Assembly: GCA_964196045.1 (NCBI GenBank)
Contig: CAXMRH010000054.1
Location: forward strand, 1-8,655
Source: SHLQ01 sp964196045
GTDB lineage: Bacteria; Actinomycetota; Acidimicrobiia; Acidimicrobiales; SHLQ01
Direction of reading: 5' to 3'
DNA length: 8,655 nucleotides
In this document: positions 5,230 through 8,655 of the stretch, piece after piece
Numbering within the stretch: position 1 is the first letter of the stretch
Layout: every line of letters begins with the position of its first letter
Position numbers and translations under genes: made by a program
Notes under the pieces: generated by a model
Told to the model about the DNA's origin: nothing
The model's input: only the letters and a program-made list of their open reading frames with translations
Database searches by the model: none

Positions 5230-5565
5230 GTGGGCGTTTCGAGCTACGGCGGTCAGGATGTCGAGCCGATCGTGGTTGGTGACATCCGTGTGGACATCGA
5301 TCGACACGAGGTCTGGGTGCGCGGACAGCGCGAGAATCTTCCCCTGAAGGAATTTGAACTTCTCACGCTTCTCATCGAGAACGCCGGACGTGTGCTCACC
5401 CGTGATGTGTTGATCGATCGCGTCTGGGGGTCGGACTACGTCGGAGACACGAAGACCCTCGACGTTCACATCAAACGACTTCGTACAAAGGTCGAGGCTG
5501 ATCCGAAAGACCCCGTTCGGATCGTGACGATTCGCGGTCTCGGCTACAAGTTCGAGGACAGCTGA
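5230..5565 (+). CDS. Stand-alone OmpR/PhoB-type winged-helix DNA-binding protein without receiver domain
   Basis: A 111-residue protein that is almost entirely the C-terminal output domain of an OmpR/PhoB-class response regulator. It has the N-terminal beta strands (VGDIRVDIDRHEVWVRG, 16-32), the first helices (LPLKEFELLTLLIENAGRVLTRDVLIDRVWG, in substance 37-67), the recognition helix region DTKTLDVHIKRLRTKVE (73-89) and the C-terminal hairpin RIVTIRGLGYKFE (97-109). In the family this module binds direct repeats in promoters. No receiver domain, and so no phospho-acceptor Asp, is encoded: an in-frame stop at 5212-5214 precedes the start, and only 75 bases separate it from the Nudix gene. 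The GTG at 5230 is the first possible start; GTG 5272 would still keep the full domain. Neither has a strong ribosome site. It resembles RegX3/PhoB output domains. The position next to ppk1 hints at phosphate or stress control, which is inference. Confidence 0.85.
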   Translation: MGVSSYGGQDVEPIVVGDIRVDIDRHEVWVRGQRENLPLKEFELLTLLIENAGRVLTRDVLIDRVWGSDYVGDTKTLDVHIKRLRTKVEADPKDPVRIVTIRGLGYKFEDS

Positions 5566-5572
5566 CGCGTCA
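5563..5572. other. Perfect 10-bp palindrome over the regulator stop codon
   Basis: TGACGCGTCA is self-complementary and contains the TGA stop of the winged-helix gene as its first three bases. It is short enough to be chance, but it lies at the head of the 36-base gap before the transporter gene and could be a protein site. Confidence 0.25.
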
Positions 5573-5601
5573 CAGGTGAAGGTTCGCGAGGCTGCCCCTC
5601 T

Positions 5602-7368
5602 GTGTCATCGCGGGTACGTATGATCGAGACGATGACTTCGCCGAACGGATGGACGCCGCTGCGCAACACGCGCCGCCCTCGTTCGTCGGGCGCGCCATCG
5701 ACGCCTCGGAAGTCGGGTACTCCGGGGCTCGGTAATGGCTTGTTCGTCACCCCTTTCACGCAGCTGGCCAGAGTGCACGTCATATCGGTCATCGGCGACG
5801 GCTGTATCGCGGTTGCGTTGGCCGGGTCGATCTTCTTCTCCATCGACCCCGCCGATGCGCGCTGGCGCGTGGCGCTGTACCTCGTTCTCACGATCGCCCC
5901 ATTCGCCGTTGTGACACCTTTGCTCGGGCCGGCGATCGACCGCACTCGTGGTGGACGTCGAGGAATGATCATCGGGTCTCTTGTCGTTCGGGCGCTCGTT
6001 GCCTTCTTCATGTCTCGCCACATCGACAGTCTTTTGTTGTTCCCCGAAGCGTTCGCGATGCTCGTGTTGCAAAAGGCATACGGGGTTTCGCGCACGGCGT
6101 TGGTTCCCGCCGTCTGTCCTCGCGAGGAGGAGCTCATTCAAGCGAACTCCAAGCTTGCCTTGTTGAGTTCTGTTGGGGCGCTGATCGGCGGGACATTCGG
6201 CGTTGCCCTCATCGCGATCTTCGGTGGCGCGGCATCGACAATTCTCGCAATCTTCGTGTTCCTCGTCGGAGCCCTCGCCGCGGCCCAGCTACCACAAGTG
6301 CAGATCGCGGCGGCACCCGCGGACGCCACCGAGCGTCTCGAAGTCCGGGGCGCGAACATCATCTTGGCGGCCACAGCGATCGCCGTGATGAAAGGCATCG
6401 TAGGATTCACCACGTTCCTGTTGGCGTTCCACCTGCGAGCTGGCGACGACGGTGTCGACACGACCGAGACCGGGGCCGCGGTAGGCGCAGCGATGGGAAC
6501 CATCCGCGACATTGACATTCTCGGAACGCCTGGCCCACCGCAGTGGCATCTCGGCGTTGCTGGACTCGCGGCCGGCACTGGAGCGTTGCTTGGCGCGAAG
6601 TACGCGCCGACCGTTCGCGATCGCACAAGCGAGGAACGGATTGTTCTAGGCGCCCTCGTCGCGACCGGCACCGCCGCACTTCTCGCAGCATGGGGCGGGG
6701 GTATCACCGGTACAGCGATGCTTGCGTTCGGAGTAGGTATCTCCGCTGCCATGGGAAAGCTCGGCTTCGACGCGCTCGTTCAGCGAGATGCTCCGCGCGC
6801 GAACCATGGGCGTGTCTTCGCGAAGTTCGAGGGTCGTTTCCAGCTCACGTGGGCGTTTGGTGCGTTCATAGCTGTCGTCATCCGGTTCCCTATTCAGGTT
6901 GGGGCCCTGCTCGTCGCGCTGGCTGCCGGGTTTGCCGCAGTGAGCTATGAGCTCGGTCGCCGCACAGATCGGGTGCGGAAGTCGTCACGAGTGCGTGAGG
7001 CAATTCGCGATCGCGTGCCCAGCGCTGCTGTCGAACGAATCGGCTCACACCGGGCGGTCCAGAGGTTCCGGCCGATCGCCGACCGAGTCGCGTCATTCAA
7101 TAAGCCCAAGATGGCGGCTGCACCGTCGAGTAACCCTGGAGCCGACCCGACATTGATTGCTCCGGTGCCGGGCCCTCCGAGCAACAGCGAACCCAAGGTG
7201 CAGACCGGACGTGCTGATGACATCGACAGCGGCGGGTCGGTGCCGCTCGATCAGGTCGAGTGGTCGCCTCAAACGGAGCCGGAGCTGTCAGGCGACGGTG
7301 TGTGGATCACGCCCACGGATCCGCCTGCTACTCCGGGAGAAGATGGCCAATACCGCCTGTGGGAGTGA
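5602..7368 (+). CDS. MFS-type membrane transporter with long cytosolic C-terminal tail
   Basis: A 588-residue polytopic membrane protein. After a basic, Pro/Ser-rich N-terminal stretch (to about 48), hydrophobic segments occur near 58-80, 88-112, 121-138, 145-160, 185-207, 210-230, 250-276, 316-334, 346-365, 367-387, 412-428 and 430-450, consistent with twelve helices. The loop GPAIDRTRGGRRGM (109-122) after the second helix is the MFS motif A, which supports the family. A polar insertion (about 279-315) lies between helices seven and eight. The last 135 residues are cytosolic: a basic part (452-500) and then a Pro/Gly/Asp-rich disordered-looking tail ending in QYRLWE. Substrate is unknown. 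The start is uncertain: GTG 5602, ATG 5620 and ATG 5632 are all possible. The regulator gene ends 36 bases upstream, so co-transcription is possible. The stop is only six bases from that of the convergent DUF2342 gene. Confidence 0.82.
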   Translation: MSSRVRMIETMTSPNGWTPLRNTRRPRSSGAPSTPRKSGTPGLGNGLFVTPFTQLARVHVISVIGDGCIAVALAGSIFFSIDPADARWRVALYLVLTIAPFAVVTPLLGPAIDRTRGGRRGMIIGSLVVRALVAFFMSRHIDSLLLFPEAFAMLVLQKAYGVSRTALVPAVCPREEELIQANSKLALLSSVGALIGGTFGVALIAIFGGAASTILAIFVFLVGALAAAQLPQVQIAAAPADATERLEVRGANIILAATAIAVMKGIVGFTTFLLAFHLRAGDDGVDTTETGAAVGAAMGTIRDIDILGTPGPPQWHLGVAGLAAGTGALLGAKYAPTVRDRTSEERIVLGALVATGTAALLAAWGGGITGTAMLAFGVGISAAMGKLGFDALVQRDAPRANHGRVFAKFEGRFQLTWAFGAFIAVVIRFPIQVGALLVALAAGFAAVSYELGRRTDRVRKSSRVREAIRDRVPSAAVERIGSHRAVQRFRPIADRVASFNKPKMAAAPSSNPGADPTLIAPVPGPPSNSEPKVQTGRADDIDSGGSVPLDQVEWSPQTEPELSGDGVWITPTDPPATPGEDGQYRLWE

Positions 7369-7377
7369 GCGAGCTCA
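7366..7377. other. 12-bp dyad formed by two facing stop codons
   Basis: TGAGC-GA-GCTCA spans the TGA of the transporter (7366-7368) and the TGA of the minus-strand gene (7375-7377). Three of the five pairs on each side are the stop codons themselves, so the symmetry is partly built in. A five-base stem is too weak to be a terminator by itself. Confidence 0.5.
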
Positions 7378-8628
7378 GTCTTGGCTCGGCTCGAGGTCGA
7401 TGCGCGCGAGCCACAGACCAGGTGCATCGAGTTCATTCGGGGTGGGTAGATGTTCGACGCTCCGCCACAGCTTGGCCAACCCTTCCTCCCCTTCGCGCTC
7501 GACGATGCCGTCGACGAAGAGTCGACCTCGGTCATAGAGGTCTTGGTCGAGCTCGAGTCCGAGGAGACGTTCGACAAAACGATCGGAGGACGATGTGGTT
7601 ACCCGCCGTCGTCGGAGAGCCTCGGTGAGCTGACCGTAACTGGTGATGAGCGTGCTTCCGATCGAGTCCATGATGTGGTCGACATACCCAACTATGGCGC
7701 CTGTCAGCGCAGCGATGTCTGGCAGGATCGCTTCTTGCTCAGGGGAGCGCATCGACCCGAGAAGCGCACTGGGGTCGCCGAACATCTGTTGAATCTGGGC
7801 TTGGATGTCGCTGAAGTCGCCGCTGGGTTCGAACGCCTCCAACGAATCGGCGATCGCGGACGGATCGTTTCGAAACGCATTGGTGTAGCGCCCGAGCAGG
7901 AGGCTCATCCGCTGTGCAACGTGGGGGATGCTGAGCACAGCGTGGTGCGCAACCTCACTCAATGCAATCCACAGGCGGAGTTCCTCCTTGTCGAGGCTCC
8001 ACTCCTCTCCGAATTCATCGAGGTTCGGTACGACGACTAGTAGTTCGTTGCTGCCCGGCCGCGGAATGGGCAGGTCGTAGGTGCCGAGGGCCCTGCTTCC
8101 GATGTGACCGATCATCGAGCCCGTCGTGAGGTTCACCATCATGGGTCGCATCGAGCTGAACAGTTGCTCGAGCATCGCCATCTGGGGGTCACTGCCGAGG
8201 TCATCGTCGAGGATTGGTGTAGCCATCGCGCCTGCCAGCTGTTCGAGAACCGGCTTGTACGAATGCATGGAGCGGCGAACCCATTCGCCCTTCGTGACCG
8301 GCGCGATCGTCAGCGGTCCTTCTGTCGCTGTTCGGAGTCCGGTTGCTTGGCTCACATGGAGCTCCGCCACCCGCACCAGCTGCTCGAGCGCAATTCGATC
8401 CAGCGGATCGACGTTGCTCTCGGCCACTCCGCCAGAAGCGATCGAAACGGCAATCTGCATGGCGTTGTCGAGGCCTCCTCCACCACCACCCCCGAGACCG
8501 CTGAACATTTGCATGAAGTTCGCCATCATCGCGTTGGGGTCGCCGGAGTTGCCGAATAGATCCCCAAGATTGAAGTCGTCGGGAAGGTCGTCGTCGTCGA
8601 ATGGACCAGAATCACTCACAACGTGCAT
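7375..8628 (-). CDS. DUF2342 family protein (zinc-dependent metalloprotease-like, F420-associated group)
   Basis: A 417-residue soluble protein. The N-terminus is acidic (DDDDLPDDFNLGDLFG, 11-26), then Met-rich with a seven-glycine run (about 46-52). The core matches DUF2342 as I remember it: the helical region with QATGL (94-98) and KGEW (113-116), then LRLWIALSEVAHHAVL (217-232), and later GYVDHIMDSIG (314-324). Annotated members are called zinc-dependent metalloproteases or F420-biosynthesis-associated proteins, with HExxH at the site that here reads SEVAH (224-228). Ser replaces the first zinc-binding His. I believe part of the family is similarly degenerate, so this copy may not be a protease. 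In mycobacteria the related Rv3195 lies beside a PDZ-protease gene; that neighbour, if present, is outside this window. ATG 8628 is the first start; no clear ribosome site is seen. No gene is visible between it and the right edge. Confidence 0.85.
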   Translation of the reverse strand: MHVVSDSGPFDDDDLPDDFNLGDLFGNSGDPNAMMANFMQMFSGLGGGGGGGLDNAMQIAVSIASGGVAESNVDPLDRIALEQLVRVAELHVSQATGLRTATEGPLTIAPVTKGEWVRRSMHSYKPVLEQLAGAMATPILDDDLGSDPQMAMLEQLFSSMRPMMVNLTTGSMIGHIGSRALGTYDLPIPRPGSNELLVVVPNLDEFGEEWSLDKEELRLWIALSEVAHHAVLSIPHVAQRMSLLLGRYTNAFRNDPSAIADSLEAFEPSGDFSDIQAQIQQMFGDPSALLGSMRSPEQEAILPDIAALTGAIVGYVDHIMDSIGSTLITSYGQLTEALRRRRVTTSSSDRFVERLLGLELDQDLYDRGRLFVDGIVEREGEEGLAKLWRSVEHLPTPNELDAPGLWLARIDLEPSQD

Positions 8629-8655
8629 CGTAGAGGCACGAGAGGTTCGCCGAAC

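Noticed and set aside
5138..5347. Remnant of a receiver domain before the winged-helix gene
   Set aside because: I read the frames in the gap: Arg/Ser-rich sequence without receiver motifs, and 75 bases is too little for one.
6138..6752. 204-codon minus-strand frame opposite the transporter
   Set aside because: Ala/Pro/Ser-rich shadow of the Ala/Gly/Val-rich membrane protein.
7450..8040. 196-codon plus-strand frame opposite the DUF2342 gene
   Set aside because: Lies wholly inside the DUF2342 gene on the other strand, which has family motifs; the plus frame has none.

Overview
This 8.7 kb stretch is high-GC and tightly packed, and it looks like actinobacterial chromosome. Two WhiB-family iron-sulfur regulators (a family confined to Actinomycetota and their phages), a DUF2342 protein, a TatA, a PPK1 and a MutT1-like Nudix protein together suggest an actinomycete; the class Acidimicrobiia is my best guess, from overall resemblance only. 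There are no insertion sequences, CRISPR arrays, tRNAs or rRNAs, and no sign of recent transfer.

Left part (1-2000): a LOG-family Rossmann-fold protein is on the minus strand and runs off the left edge. Its 302 visible codons contain no stop. A 227-base AT-richer spacer follows, holding an 18-bp imperfect palindrome and a small hairpin. Then come a WhiB2/WhmD-like regulator and a short tatA on the plus strand. A second whiB-type gene on the minus strand converges on tatA, with two hairpins between them; one has T-runs on both sides and probably terminates both transcripts.

Middle part (2000-5565): a small protein of unknown function, polyphosphate kinase 1 (ppk1), a Nudix hydrolase four bases behind ppk1, and a stand-alone OmpR/PhoB-type winged-helix domain lacking a receiver domain. 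All are on the plus strand and are likely co-transcribed at least in part. The theme is polyphosphate and nucleotide-polyphosphate metabolism with a possible phosphate-type regulator beside it.

Right part (5600-8655): an MFS-type membrane transporter with a long cytosolic proline-rich tail, converging with a DUF2342 (zinc-metalloprotease-like) gene on the minus strand. Only six bases separate the two stop codons. The DUF2342 protein has Ser in place of the first His of the HExxH site.

Most of this is conserved actinobacterial housekeeping and regulation. The parts worth a second look are the receiver-less regulator beside ppk1, the Ser-for-His change in DUF2342, the palindrome between the divergent LOG and whiB genes, and the 94-residue unknown protein before ppk1.
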